The translations under genes were made by a program, and so were the position numbers. Shown in pieces: positions 22,891 through 31,544 of a stretch of DNA of 64,000 nt. The DNA comes from JANOYJ01 sp963792485 (GTDB lineage: Bacteria; Pseudomonadota; Alphaproteobacteria; Rhizobiales; Rhizobiaceae), in contig CAWBWL010000004.1 in NCBI GenBank assembly GCA_963792485.1, positions 1 to 64,000 of the forward strand, given 5' to 3'. Position 1 is the first letter of the stretch, and each line of letters opens with the position of its first letter. The notes under the pieces are model-generated. The model saw nothing but the letters and a program-made list of their open reading frames with translations. It did no database searches and was not told the origin of the DNA.

Positions 22891-24831
22891 TGACGCGTCC
22901 AGTCGAAATCTGCGGCCTTCGACGAGATCGCCGGCATCAACCCGGAAGTCGCCGCCTTCCTGCGCGAGCAGGAAAACAAGTCCATGCTGCGCTTCCTGAC
23001 TTGCGGCTCGGTGGATGACGGCAAGTCGACATTGATCGGCCGCCTGCTCTATGACACCAAGCTGATCTTTGAGGACCAGCTGGCGACGCTTGAAAAAGAC
23101 AGCCGCAAGCATGGCACGACCGGCGAGGATTTCGACTTCGCGCTGCTCGTCGACGGCCTCGAGGCCGAGCGCGAACAGGGCATCACCATCGATGTCGCCT
23201 ACCGTTTCTTCGCGACATCAAAGCGCAAATTCATCGTCGCCGACACGCCCGGCCATGAGCAGTACACCCGCAACATGGCGACCGGCGCTTCGACCGCCGA
23301 CCTTGCCATCGTGCTCGTCGATGCGCGCCAGGGCATACTGCGCCAGACCCGCCGCCATTCCTTCATCGCTTCGCTGCTCGGCATCAAACATGTGGTGGTT
23401 GCGGTCAACAAGATCGACCTCGTCGATTATTCGCAGGAGGTTTTCGACCAGATTTCGCGCGACTATCTGAGCGTTGCCAGCGAACTCGGCTTTGCCTCCA
23501 TCGTGCCGATCCCGATTTCCGCGCGTTATGGCGACAACGTTATCGAAGCGTCTGACAAGACCACCTGGTATCACGGCCCGTCTTTGCTCAAGCATCTCGA
23601 AACGGTCGAGATCGGCAATGCTGAGCGCGAAAAGCCGTTCCGCTTTCCGGTGCAATATGTGAACCGGCCCAATCTCGACTTCCGCGGCTTTGCCGGCACT
23701 GTTGCGTCGGGGCGCGTGGCGGTCGGTGAGGCGCTTGCGGTCGCCAATTCCGGCAAAATGTCGAAGGTCAAGCGCATCGTCACATCCTCCGGCGACCTGC
23801 CTTACGCCGTCGAAGGCGAGGCGGTCACAATCGTGCTGGAGGACGAAGTCGACGTCTCGCGCGGCAACCTGCTTGTGCGCCCCGATGCGCGCCCGCATGT
23901 CGCCGACCAGTTCACTGCGCACATCGTCTGGTTCGATGAAGCCGCGATGATGCCGGGCCGCACTTATTTACTTCGCACCGAAACCGATCAGGCCACCGCC
24001 ACCATCACCGATCTCCAGCACAGGATCGATGTGAATTCACTTCGCGCATGAGCCGGCGAAATCGCTGGAACTCAACGAGGTCGGCTTCTGCAACGATCAC
24101 GGCGCAGGCGCCCATCGCCTTTGACACCTATGCTGAAAACCGCGCCACCGGAGCTTTCATTCTGATCGACCGGATGAGCAACGCCACCGTCGCGTCCGGC
24201 ATGATCGCGAGCCCCTTGCGCCGCGCCTCCAATGTGCATTGGCAGGCGCTTGATGTGAACAAGGCGGCGCGCGCGGCGCAGAAACACCAGAAGCCCGCCG
24301 TGCTCTGGTTCACGGGCCTTTCCGGCTCCGGCAAATCAACCATCGCCAACATGGTCGAGAAGCGGCTGCATGCTTCTGGGCATGCATACCTATATCCTTG
24401 ACGGCGACAATGTGCGCCATGGCCTCAACAAGGATCTCGGTTTCTCCGATGAAGACCGCGTCGAAAACATCCGCCGCGTCGCCGAGGTCGCTAAGCTCAT
24501 GGCGGACGCGGGTTTGATCGTGCTGGTCTCGTTCATCTCGCCGTTCACCGCCGAGCGGCGCAGCGCGCGCGAGCTCATGCCGGAGGGAGAGTTCATCGAA
24601 GTATTCGTCGACACGCCCATTGAAGACTGCGCCGCGCGCGATCCGAAAGGACTCTATGCCAAAGCCAGACGCGGCGAGATCAAGAACTTCACTGGCATTG
24701 ACTCGCCGTATGAAAGACCGGAAAAGCCGGAGATCCATTTGAAAACAACTGGACGCGATCCGGCAGACCTTGCCAAGGAAGTTGAAGACTACATCCTGCG
24801 GCTCAATTCTTATGATGATTTCACCATTTGA
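22890..24831 (+). CDS. cysNC: Bifunctional CysN-CysC (GTPase subunit of ATP sulfurylase plus APS kinase), frameshifted
   Basis: After frame correction, about 645 residues. The CysN part has RFLTCGSVDDGKSTLIGRLL (P-loop), DTPGHEQYTRNMATGAS (G3) and VVAVNKIDLVDY (G4). The end of CysN (FDTYAENRATGAFILIDRMS) and the APS kinase P-loop (WFTGLSGSGKSTIANMVEK) lie in one frame, so the two enzymes are fused as in NodQ/CysNC of rhizobia. The kinase part continues DGDNVRHGLNKDLGFSDEDR and VFVDTPIEDCAARDPKGLY. Together with CysD it activates sulfate to PAPS. Breaks occur near 22905, 24047, 24095 and 24375 (one extra T at GCTTCTGG); the long central part is intact. Confidence 0.88.
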
Positions 24832-25621
24832 CACGCTGGACATTCTCGAACGCCTCGCCGTAAAGGCTGGAGACGAGATCATGGCCGTGCGCGCCAGCCA
24901 TTTCGACGTCGCGCAGAAAAGCGACGGCTCGCCGGTCACCGAGGCGGACCAGAGGGCCGAAAGCGTCATCGTCGCTGGCCTTCTCGAACATTTTCCCGGC
25001 ATTCCCATTGTTGCCGAAGAGAAGATTGCCGCAGGCGATGTGCCGGGTGATCTGCGGCCCCAATTCTTCCTTGTCGATGCGCTGGACGGCACCAGGGAGT
25101 TCTGCGCCGGCCGCGAGGAGTTCACCGTCAACATCGCGCTGGTGACCGGCTCCATCCCAATGGCAGGCGTCATCTACTGCCCCTGCGCGCGCGTGCTTTA
25201 TGCCGGCGCGCATGACGGCAAGGGCAAGGGCGAGGCGCGCCGCCACGCTGTCTCAGCGTCAGGCGAGATACAGGTCGCCGAGTCCTTGCATGTGCGCGAT
25301 GCGGCCAGCCCGCCCACCATAATCGCAACGCGGTCGCACATGACGCCCGAGACGCGGGCCTATCTGGATTCCATGCCCGGCGCAGATCTGCGCTCAGTCG
25401 GCTCCAGCATCAAATTCTGCGAACTCGCCTCCGGCGAAGCCGATCTCTACCCGCGCTTCGGCACGACCATGGAATGGGACACAGCCGCAGGAGACGCGAT
25501 CCTGCGCGCCGCTGGAGGCAAGACCCAAACCGAAGACGGCCAACCCCTTGCCTACGGCAAACGCGGGCGGAATGGCATGGCGGATTTTCAGAACCCGCAT
25601 TTTGTCTCGAGAGGCGGGTAG
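24812..25621 (+). CDS. cysQ: 3'(2'),5'-bisphosphate nucleotidase CysQ
   Basis: About 269 residues of the inositol monophosphatase superfamily. KSDGSPVTEADQRAESVIVA, PIVAEEKIAAG, FFLVDALDGTREFCAGREEF (metal-binding DxxDGT) and FGTTMEWDTAAGDAILRAAG (second metal motif) are all present. CysQ removes the 3' phosphate of PAP left after PAPS reduction or transfer. Its ATG lies about 17-20 bases inside the end of cysNC, so it ends the cysD-cysNC-cysQ operon. It reads without any frameshift. The start may be either of two adjacent ATGs. Confidence 0.9.
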   Translation: MMISPFDTLDILERLAVKAGDEIMAVRASHFDVAQKSDGSPVTEADQRAESVIVAGLLEHFPGIPIVAEEKIAAGDVPGDLRPQFFLVDALDGTREFCAGREEFTVNIALVTGSIPMAGVIYCPCARVLYAGAHDGKGKGEARRHAVSASGEIQVAESLHVRDAASPPTIIATRSHMTPETRAYLDSMPGADLRSVGSSIKFCELASGEADLYPRFGTTMEWDTAAGDAILRAAGGKTQTEDGQPLAYGKRGRNGMADFQNPHFVSRGG

Positions 25622-25624
25622 AGT

Positions 25625-26611
25625 TCAGCCGTTGAAGTCCGTCGTTAAGCCGAGTTCGCCGAGTGACCGCTCAATTGGCTGCCGCCACCCCTGCCCGCCC
25701 TGCCCGTAGGCGTCTTCGAGCGCGTCAGTCAGCGCCCAGCGGTCGGTGGTCTTCAGAGATTCGATCAATGCCTTGGCCTGCAACAGATCTTTCTGGCGCT
25801 TGCCGCGGTCGCTCGCCCTTTTCTGTGCCACAATGAGTTTGTGAATGGCAAAACGGGCGGGAGCGGGAACAGTCAGCGCGATGCCAGCCCCATACAGCGC
25901 CGCTGCAGGAACGGCCTGCTCCATCAGCCAGCGCAGATATTGCAGCGGGACGGCTCCGGCCTTGAGCTTTGTGAGCGGCATTGGATTTGGGTCCTCCCGC
26001 CGCAGCTGCGGCGTCAATAGATCAACGAGGAAGCCTGACGCGCTTGTGAAGCTTGAAGAAGGCGCGTTGCGTCTCAATGCCGGGATGGATCGAAAGCTCG
26101 GATCGGCGCGGCGCAGTATTGCCTCCATCGGCTCTCCCTCGGTGTCGCTGGTCAAGGCGAGTGAGGCGGTGGCGAGATCGGCGTCCTGCGTGGTGAGTGT
26201 CGCCAACGGCAGCGAACTGCCCACAATTGGCGAGTAACATTGATAGGCCGCCGTGCCGACCAGCACCGTTTCCTTCAGAAGGCCGGACTTTGACAGCGCG
26301 TCAAGCACATCGCCCAGCGCCGAAACGGGCGCAGGCATTTTGGCGGACAAAAGACTCCTGACAATCAATCGCCGCTGCTTCGCCGCCTCGTTGGCCTCAG
26401 AGATTTTGATTACGCGCTCCTGCACAGCAGGATCATCCGCGCGCCCCAGAAACACATCACGGCGCACGACGCCGATCGGCTCCTTCAGATAGGCATATTC
26501 GATACCCTTGACCAGGCGCCTGTAGACCGATCCGGTCTTTTCGGAACCGGAATGCAGCTGCTGAACAAGCTCCTGATAAAGCGTCTGGATGACGGGAGTG
26601 TAGGGCTTCAT
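25625..26611 (-). CDS. GSU2403-family nucleotidyltransferase-fold protein (copy 1)
   Basis: A 328-residue protein. A helical N-terminus contains GSVYRRLVKGIEYAYLKEPI; the nucleotidyltransferase-like core has LVGTAAYQCYSPIVGSSLPL and TTQDADLATASLAL (the DxD pair), then SSFTSASGFLVDLLTPQLRR and ARFAIHKLIVAQKRASDRGK. The biochemical role of this family is unknown. A paralogue lies at 51033. Two tandem inverted repeats stand immediately before the ATG, with no ribosome binding site, so expression is probably tightly repressed, perhaps by itself. It converges with cysQ, three bases apart. Confidence 0.72.
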   Translation of the reverse strand: MKPYTPVIQTLYQELVQQLHSGSEKTGSVYRRLVKGIEYAYLKEPIGVVRRDVFLGRADDPAVQERVIKISEANEAAKQRRLIVRSLLSAKMPAPVSALGDVLDALSKSGLLKETVLVGTAAYQCYSPIVGSSLPLATLTTQDADLATASLALTSDTEGEPMEAILRRADPSFRSIPALRRNAPSSSFTSASGFLVDLLTPQLRREDPNPMPLTKLKAGAVPLQYLRWLMEQAVPAAALYGAGIALTVPAPARFAIHKLIVAQKRASDRGKRQKDLLQAKALIESLKTTDRWALTDALEDAYGQGGQGWRQPIERSLGELGLTTDFNG

Positions 26612-26614
26612 GTG

Positions 26615-26685
26615 TTACAGACGAATTTTCGATTTATGTCTGTATACATACCGGTTACAGACGAAGCTCGCAAGTGTGTCTGTAA
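26615..26685. promoter_or_regulatory. Tandem pair of inverted repeats before NTase-fold gene 1
   Basis: Two 31-base elements: TTACAGAC, 15 bases, GTCTGTA(T) at 26615-26645, and TTACAGAC, 15 bases, GTCTGTAA at 26655-26685. Starts are 40 bases apart. The proximal arm lies three bases from the start codon. Read toward the gene, both elements share TTCGTCTGTAAC. The gene at 51033 has the same layout with different arm sequence. Confidence 0.75.
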
Positions 26686-26800
26686 CTTCAGGGTTGAGAA
26701 GTCTGCCTCGAGCGAGAACGTTATGCCATCTTTGCGAAAACGGGATAACGCCTTGGGATGTCAAGCGCTGCGGGCGGAACCGGGCAACCTGAATCCCTTG

Positions 26801-27238
26801 TCATCGTCTGACTATGATCCAGGTGTTGGCGCGCCCATGGGACCGCACCAGATTGAACAGCGTCCTGGCATTCGGCACGCTCAACCTTATGCAGCCATGC
26901 GAGGCCGGGCGACCCAGTTTTGAAATTTCCGTTGTGCCATGGATCGCGTAGCCGCCATGAAAGAATATGGCATAGGGCATGGGGGCCCAGTCATATTTGC
27001 TGGAATACCAGATTCGTTCGAGCCTTGTGGGCCGGTAGCGGCCGGCCGGCGTGCTGCAGCCCGGCTGGCCCGCCGTGGAAACGCGCCAGACATGCACGAT
27101 CTCGCCACCCTGAACAACATACATGCGCTGCTCGGAAATGTCGGTCACGCTGCGCAAATCCGCGAGGGCGGCAACCGGGAAAGCCGCTGCCAGCAAGGCC
27201 GCAACGGGCAAGATGAATAAACGCCTGATGCGTTTCAT
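26801..27238 (-). CDS. L,D-transpeptidase (YkuD domain)
   Basis: A 145-residue secreted enzyme. The signal peptide MKRIRRLFILPVAALLAAAF ends near ALA-DL. The YkuD catalytic motif is complete: FFHGGYAIHGTTEISKLGRP, then ASHGCIRLSVPNARTLFNLV with catalytic Cys in SHGCIR. It cross-links peptidoglycan 3-3 or attaches proteins to it in the periplasm. It is short, a single catalytic domain with no LysM or PG-binding part. Its ATG overlaps the stop of a 45-residue open frame upstream (ATGA), suggesting coupled translation. The start 14 codons earlier in the frame is less likely because of the signal peptide. Confidence 0.88.
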   Translation of the reverse strand: MKRIRRLFILPVAALLAAAFPVAALADLRSVTDISEQRMYVVQGGEIVHVWRVSTAGQPGCSTPAGRYRPTRLERIWYSSKYDWAPMPYAIFFHGGYAIHGTTEISKLGRPASHGCIRLSVPNARTLFNLVRSHGRANTWIIVRR

Positions 27239-27372
27239 CGCTTCCCTGCCAGACCCACGAGACTCACCTGACCCCGGCATCCGCTGCGGGCATGCATATA
27301 TTCGTCCCCGGTCAGGCCGCCATCGTCCTCGGCGTCCATGGCTACCATCGCCGCAGGTTTGCGTAACTTCAT
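27235..27372 (-). CDS. 45-residue open frame with an EF-hand-like loop, coupled to the L,D-transpeptidase
   Basis: MKLRKPAAMVAMDAEDDGGL, TGDEYMHARSGCRGQ and a short tail. The segment DAEDDGGLTGDE fits the 12-residue EF-hand calcium loop (D at 1, E at 3, D at 5, G at 6, L at 8, E at 12). The stop overlaps the ATG of the transpeptidase by four bases, and its own ATG overlaps the stop of the 31-residue frame upstream in the same way. It may be a real small protein or a translational relay. It is also possible that a larger gene was broken here by a frameshift. Confidence 0.4.
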   Translation of the reverse strand: MKLRKPAAMVAMDAEDDGGLTGDEYMHARSGCRGQVSLVGLAGKR

Positions 27373-27464
27373 GTCTTCAACCCCTTCAGCCGGGATTTAA
27401 GGCCACCCGCCGTCAGTTCAGTGACGACATAGGCTTGGAGACAGGCGCAGACATTGACATGCAT
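27369..27464 (-). CDS. 31-residue open frame with strong ribosome binding site
   Basis: MHVNVCACLQAYVVTELTAG followed by GLKSRLKGLKT. GGAGGG lies nine bases before the ATG, the best ribosome binding site of this three-frame chain. The stop overlaps the next ATG (ATGA). The CAC and the basic end (KSRLKGLK) do not match a family I know. It may be a leader peptide for the downstream L,D-transpeptidase. Confidence 0.4.
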   Translation of the reverse strand: MHVNVCACLQAYVVTELTAGGLKSRLKGLKT

Positions 27465-27625
27465 CAACAGGCCCTCCGGGAAGCTGCGCTTTGGCGAGGG
27501 GATGTGAGTCCGACCTGCGCGACCTAAAGGAGCATGATCAATGGCAGCTTTGAGCCCTTATTGGGCATCTCCCAAAGCGGGCTAACGGTCTGCTGTGGGG
27601 CCGGGAGGGGACTGTCGGGTTTCGG

Positions 27626-28114
27626 TCACGCTTGGCGGATAGCTATCGTTCGGCAATCTGACTGAAGCGGACGCCCAACAGCTCCGGCGGGACAGGCGGG
27701 TGCTTGTGGCAGCTGCGAGCGCAGGGCCACCGCCGGATAAGATCCATGGGCCGAGGCGAGGTTCTGATGGCTCATCATAGCTGGGCGCCAGCACAAGCAG
27801 TAACAACACGCCTCCTCACTGCAACGAAGACGCCGGCTAAGCATTTGGTGGTGTCCGGCATCAACACCTGACTGGAGGCGCACGAAGGTAGGTTCATACG
27901 GAAACACGCTGTTCTCGATAGAAACAAGCTGCTGCCGCTCCGGTAGCGAGAGGTTCCGCTGCAAGACCTGACAAGTGAAGACTTTGAGGTCGATCAGCCT
28001 TCGAACGTGAACAATACCGGCGCATTGTTCTACTGCGGCAAACAGGGTTCCCTCATCGCACGCGGCAGCTGCATCGACGCCCTCATTGTCTCGATATGAG
28101 AAGGCGCTCACCAC
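27626..28114 (-). CDS. Possible gene, hypothetical product, ends uncertain
   Basis: The first 110 codons have natural codon use and residue content (DEGTLFAAVEQCAGIVHVRR, LIDLKVFTCQVLQRNLSLPE, SIENSVFPYEPTFVRLQSGV), while the last 50 look out of frame (LASAHGSYPAVALRSQLPQAP). A probable frameshift lies near 27790, and another near the start at about 28120. I recognise no family. The surrounding 27465-27625 and 28115-28264 show no other gene. Confidence 0.3.
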   Translation of the reverse strand: MVSAFSYRDNEGVDAAAACDEGTLFAAVEQCAGIVHVRRLIDLKVFTCQVLQRNLSLPERQQLVSIENSVFPYEPTFVRLQSGVDAGHHQMLSRRLRCSEEACCYCLCWRPAMMSHQNLASAHGSYPAVALRSQLPQAPACPAGAVGRPLQSDCRTIAIRQA

Positions 28115-28264
28115 GCGGTCATTCGGTGCTCACTTATGCGCTTCAGACCGAGTAGCACGTCAATGTTAAAGGACGTTCGTCTGCGGCGTGTCTGGTCGCC
28201 CGTCCCACATCATTTCCACCTTTAGACCGCAAGCGTCACCTGCGATACGTTGACGACACCTTGT

Positions 28265-29436
28265 TTAGAACCGTATCGCCTGGATCAAGGCGACCGATGC
28301 GGCGTTGCGAATCTCGGGGTGGAATTCGCCAATGCGCCGAAAAGCACAGCCTCACCTGTCGCCGTCAGGTCGTAGGAATCGTGACCAAGGCCTTGGATGG
28401 CCTTTAAGCCTAACGGCGGCATACCGGCTCTGTGCGGCCTTGGCGAGTAAGGTCTGCACCAGTTCAGGCGAATGATAGAACAGTTTTTCGATCGCGTTGA
28501 CTGCGGCCCATTGGAAATCGACGTCGTCCAAAGCCATGGCTTCATTTATCTTAAGAGAGATCACGTCGGGAAGTCCAATGTTTGCAAGGGTATTTAGAGC
28601 CTCGAGCTTTACGGCCTTTGGAGTGTCTGGCGAGGTTAGCAGGTTTCGCACAGTGTCTTGCGCGCCCAGCGCAGCAGACCCAAACTCAGCGAGTGCTACG
28701 AGCAACGTCACCATGCTTTCCGGATCTGAGTTGCCGATAAGGGACTTGATCGGTTTGTAGTTGTCAGGATCGATCTCGTTAAGGACATATCCCCCCTCTC
28801 GAGCAACCAGAATGTCCTTCGTTCCCGCTATTAGTTCCATCAATGGTGCGGTTGCCTGAGGTCCCATCGTAGCTAGGGCGTTGCCTGCGCAGGTGTGAAA
28901 CTCACAGTTGGCACCATGGTCTGTCCAACTACCAAGACCGTGAACCAGAGCCGGAATGGCGCGCGTCGCGTCACGCCCAAACAGAGAAAGGGTAAAGGCA
29001 GCCATTCGCCGAAAATCGGCATCTCTGTCGGTGAGCGCACTGATAAGAGGATCTACAGCTGCAACACCGATTCCATGCAATGCGGATGGCACCCAATTGG
29101 CAACGTCACCATTTTGGTCGTGCATCGCATGGATCAGATACGGAATTGCGGGCGCAGCCGGCGCGCCGATTTGCTCCAAAGCCTGGGTGACGTCGAGACG
29201 GGTAGGTTCCGGTTCACGTTCTAGTAGCTTTATTAAGAGCGGCACCACCGCTGCACCATGTCTCGATAGCTCAGTGGCCGCCTTTTCTCTAACTTGCCAA
29301 TCTGTGCTTCGAATTTCGTTGACTAATACTGCAATCGAGGATCATCCGTGGTCGCCTCTTGCGCCACGGTCGAGTGTGGGGCACACATGAAACAGATCAA
29401 AATCAAGAGCGTCTGCAGTAAGTATGTTCGGAGCAT
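28265..29436 (-). CDS. Secreted HEAT-repeat protein, three frameshifts
   Basis: After frame correction, about 390 residues. It begins with a signal peptide, MLRTYLLQTLLILICFMCAP, cut near VAQ-EA. HEAT-like repeats follow: VREKAATELSRHGAAVVPLL, VTQALEQIGAPAAPAIPYLI, VPSALHGIGVAAVDPLISAL, RRMAAFTLSLFGRDATRAIP, and the C-terminus HPEIRNAASVALIQAI. HEAT repeats form a curved scaffold for protein binding; this one would be periplasmic. Breaks are near 29345, 28410 and 28338. It is divergent from the secreted protein gene at 29449, start to start within 15 bases. Confidence 0.7.
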
Positions 29437-29448
29437 CTAGATATCCTC

Positions 29449-30185
29449 ATGTTGATGCGTATCACTGCGCGTGGCCGGTCCATTTCCGCGGTCCGATTGG
29501 CGTGTTGCCATTTCTTCTCGTCACACTCGTGTTGATCTTCGGAAATTCGACACCAAGTCGTTCCTCAGGAGAGAAATTCGTTCAACCAATCGATGAGGAC
29601 GTTTCTCGCATTCAGACCGACTATGAACGATATACACTCCGGTTTTCCGGCTTGTTGGATTTGGCAAAGTCACTTTGTGACAAGGGAAGCCTTAAGCTCA
29701 TCTGTGTCCGTGTGGGCGACACAGTATACTACCTTGCACCATTCGCGCAATTCCGTGAAGGCCGTCTAATCGGCATGGAGCATGAAGTCTCACACATTTG
29801 GGCGCCAGCGCAGGACGTCATCGACGGTGCGGCCCTGTCTATCAAATTTCAGGCCGAAGCAGACCTGCGGGCCCCAGTGGACTGCGGTGCAGGCTGTGTG
29901 TCGTATTCTTAGAGTAGAGGCTCGGAACTCCGGGAAGGGAGCACCTGGGATCGCGGAGTGCCGCATAAGCATCATCGGCGGGGTTTGGGCGCACCCGAAA
30001 ATTGCGATCTCGTCATGATCGAACTGGATGGTAAGCCGTGGCTGCGCGCAGTAGCAGCGTACCGCTTCTCTCCACCGTCGATGGGCAGGCTCGATTTCAG
30101 CATCATCGTTGACCCAGGGACAGCCGTGTCGGCGACCCAGATACTACAAGCCGCGCTGAAGCGGCGCTATCTGGTCCGCCAGTGA
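29449..30185 (+). CDS. Uncharacterised secreted protein, frameshifted
   Basis: Pieces in three frames give about 245 residues. An N-terminal hydrophobic segment (VLPFLLVTLVLIFGNSTPSR) acts as signal peptide or anchor. Then come RIQTDYERYTLRFSGLLDLA, VRVGDTVYYLAPFAQFREGR and a cysteine pair DCGAGC, continuing RISIIGGVWAHPENCDLVMI and GTAVSATQILQAALKRRYL. Breaks are near 29504, 29895 and 29996 (an AAAA run). No family recognised. The stop overlaps the next gene (GTGA), so they are co-transcribed. Confidence 0.5.
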
Positions 30186-30556
30186 GCCTAAAGACCGATC
30201 TGACATCGCAATCGGTCGTGGGAGTTGCAACGTACCGAAGTTCCCCAGTTCTAGACGGCTATCGGGAGATAATTACTGTGCGAATTGACGCGATGCCTCT
30301 GGGCGACGTTGCTCGGTCCGTCACATTGGACGGCAATGGGTTTGCTCCAATTTCGCAAACCGCAACTGGTTTAGACGTAACGACAACTTTTTACGTCAAT
30401 CGTCAGAATACCGATGACCCAAATGATTGGCACTTGCCGAACCAGACACAGAACGAACTATACTTGTCCTACATCCGAAGTGTTGTTCGCGACCACTTGG
30501 AAGGACTCTGCCCAAAGCCCACTTGGCTCTTGCCGAACTACCTAATCTGCGGCTGA
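30182..30556 (+). CDS. Hypothetical protein, 124 residues
   Basis: Starts at a GTG overlapping the previous stop. Contains SQSVVGVATYRSSPVLDGYR, EIITVRIDAMPLGDVARSVT and YVNRQNTDDPNDWHLPNQTQ. It is beta-rich and acidic, with no signal peptide and no recognised family. It probably works with the secreted protein upstream. Its end overlaps the convergent membrane-protein gene by about 15 bases. Confidence 0.45.
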   Translation: MSLKTDLTSQSVVGVATYRSSPVLDGYREIITVRIDAMPLGDVARSVTLDGNGFAPISQTATGLDVTTTFYVNRQNTDDPNDWHLPNQTQNELYLSYIRSVVRDHLEGLCPKPTWLLPNYLICG

Positions 30557-31025
30557 ATCTTGTACGCGCCGCGTGTTCTCGTCCGTGGAGAACAAGTACG
30601 CAATGGCCACGTTTGTTGTAACGGTGAGTAATCCCAGCGCAAGGTTATGGTCGTCGAGAGCTCATCAACGCTTATCCCCCCTCCAGCTGTTGCAGTCGAT
30701 GCATTGGAAAGGGAGAAAGCAAGAAGAGCCGACGCCACGATCAGCGTGAACAGTACGATCGGTCCGAAAACCATCAGCCGCAGAAGCGGACGCCCTGCGC
30801 GGGCGATTGTTGTGCGCTTACTTGGACCTTGCCTGAAAACAAACGTCGATGCGGCACCAAGGTAGCCGAAAAATACGGGCGCCTGTGTATTCGAGCCAGT
30901 TGAATTCGACTGGCCATACTCGAGCGGATAGCCAAGGGCGGGTGCAAGTATGAAGAAGAGGAAATTCACCCCGGTAAGTGCAAGCTCATTTCCACAATGG
31001 ACTTTCGCGCCTGCTCTGCAGTCAT
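30542..31025 (-). CDS. Small membrane protein, frameshifted
   Basis: About 160 residues after correction: MTAEQARKSIV, NELALTGVNFLFFILAPALG, LRLMVFGPIVLFTLIVASAL, then ALGLLTVTTNVAIAYLFSTD and a charged end RRVQDSAAD. Three or four membrane helices. Breaks are near 30985 (AAA) and 30640. No family recognised. The ATG at 31025 is chosen because the corrected frame starts there. The next 519 bases (31026-31544) hold no gene I can support on either strand. Confidence 0.45.
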
Positions 31026-31544
31026 TCGAGTCCCTTCCAATCCTGTCCGCAACCTATCATAGTATGCCGAATTCGACAGCCAATGGGAAGGCCTCCTGCG
31101 CTTAATTCATGCGTTGTCGAAGGATTTGGCCGCGCGGGCACGATTAGGCTAGGCGGCGTCTTTTAGCGGAGCCAAAAATGCACCCCGGCTTCGGCGAGCC
31201 TCCAAACCGCGTCGTCCATCGATTGATAAAGCAAACGCTTCTGCGAGTGGCTGTCGACAGGCACCGAACTGCTCCGGCGAGTGAAAGCCACTATTGGCGC
31301 AAAACTACTGGGAGCGAACGACTGCCTTGTGGCCGCCATCGCCAATGCTTTGGATGTCCGCTTGGAGGGCGCATTTCGGCCATTCTCATTATCTTTGGCG
31401 GGGACCGCCGATGCGGGTTCGAAACGGTGGAGTCAGACCACCACCTGAACAACAGAGCGTAGCATTGTTGGGAGCGGTCTTGCAGGGAGCAAATTTGACA
31501 GTGCTGCCCTGCATCCGTGACTCGAAACCTATTCTCTCCCCCCT

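Noticed and set aside
21980..24831. Programmed frameshifting in cysD and cysNC
   Set aside because: There are six breaks of differing size with no slippery site and stimulatory structure in common; sequencing error explains them better.
31026..31544. Open frames at 31163-31345 and 31291-31554 (minus)
   Set aside because: They are short, overlap one another in different frames and show no family; indel errors are likely here, so nothing can be claimed.
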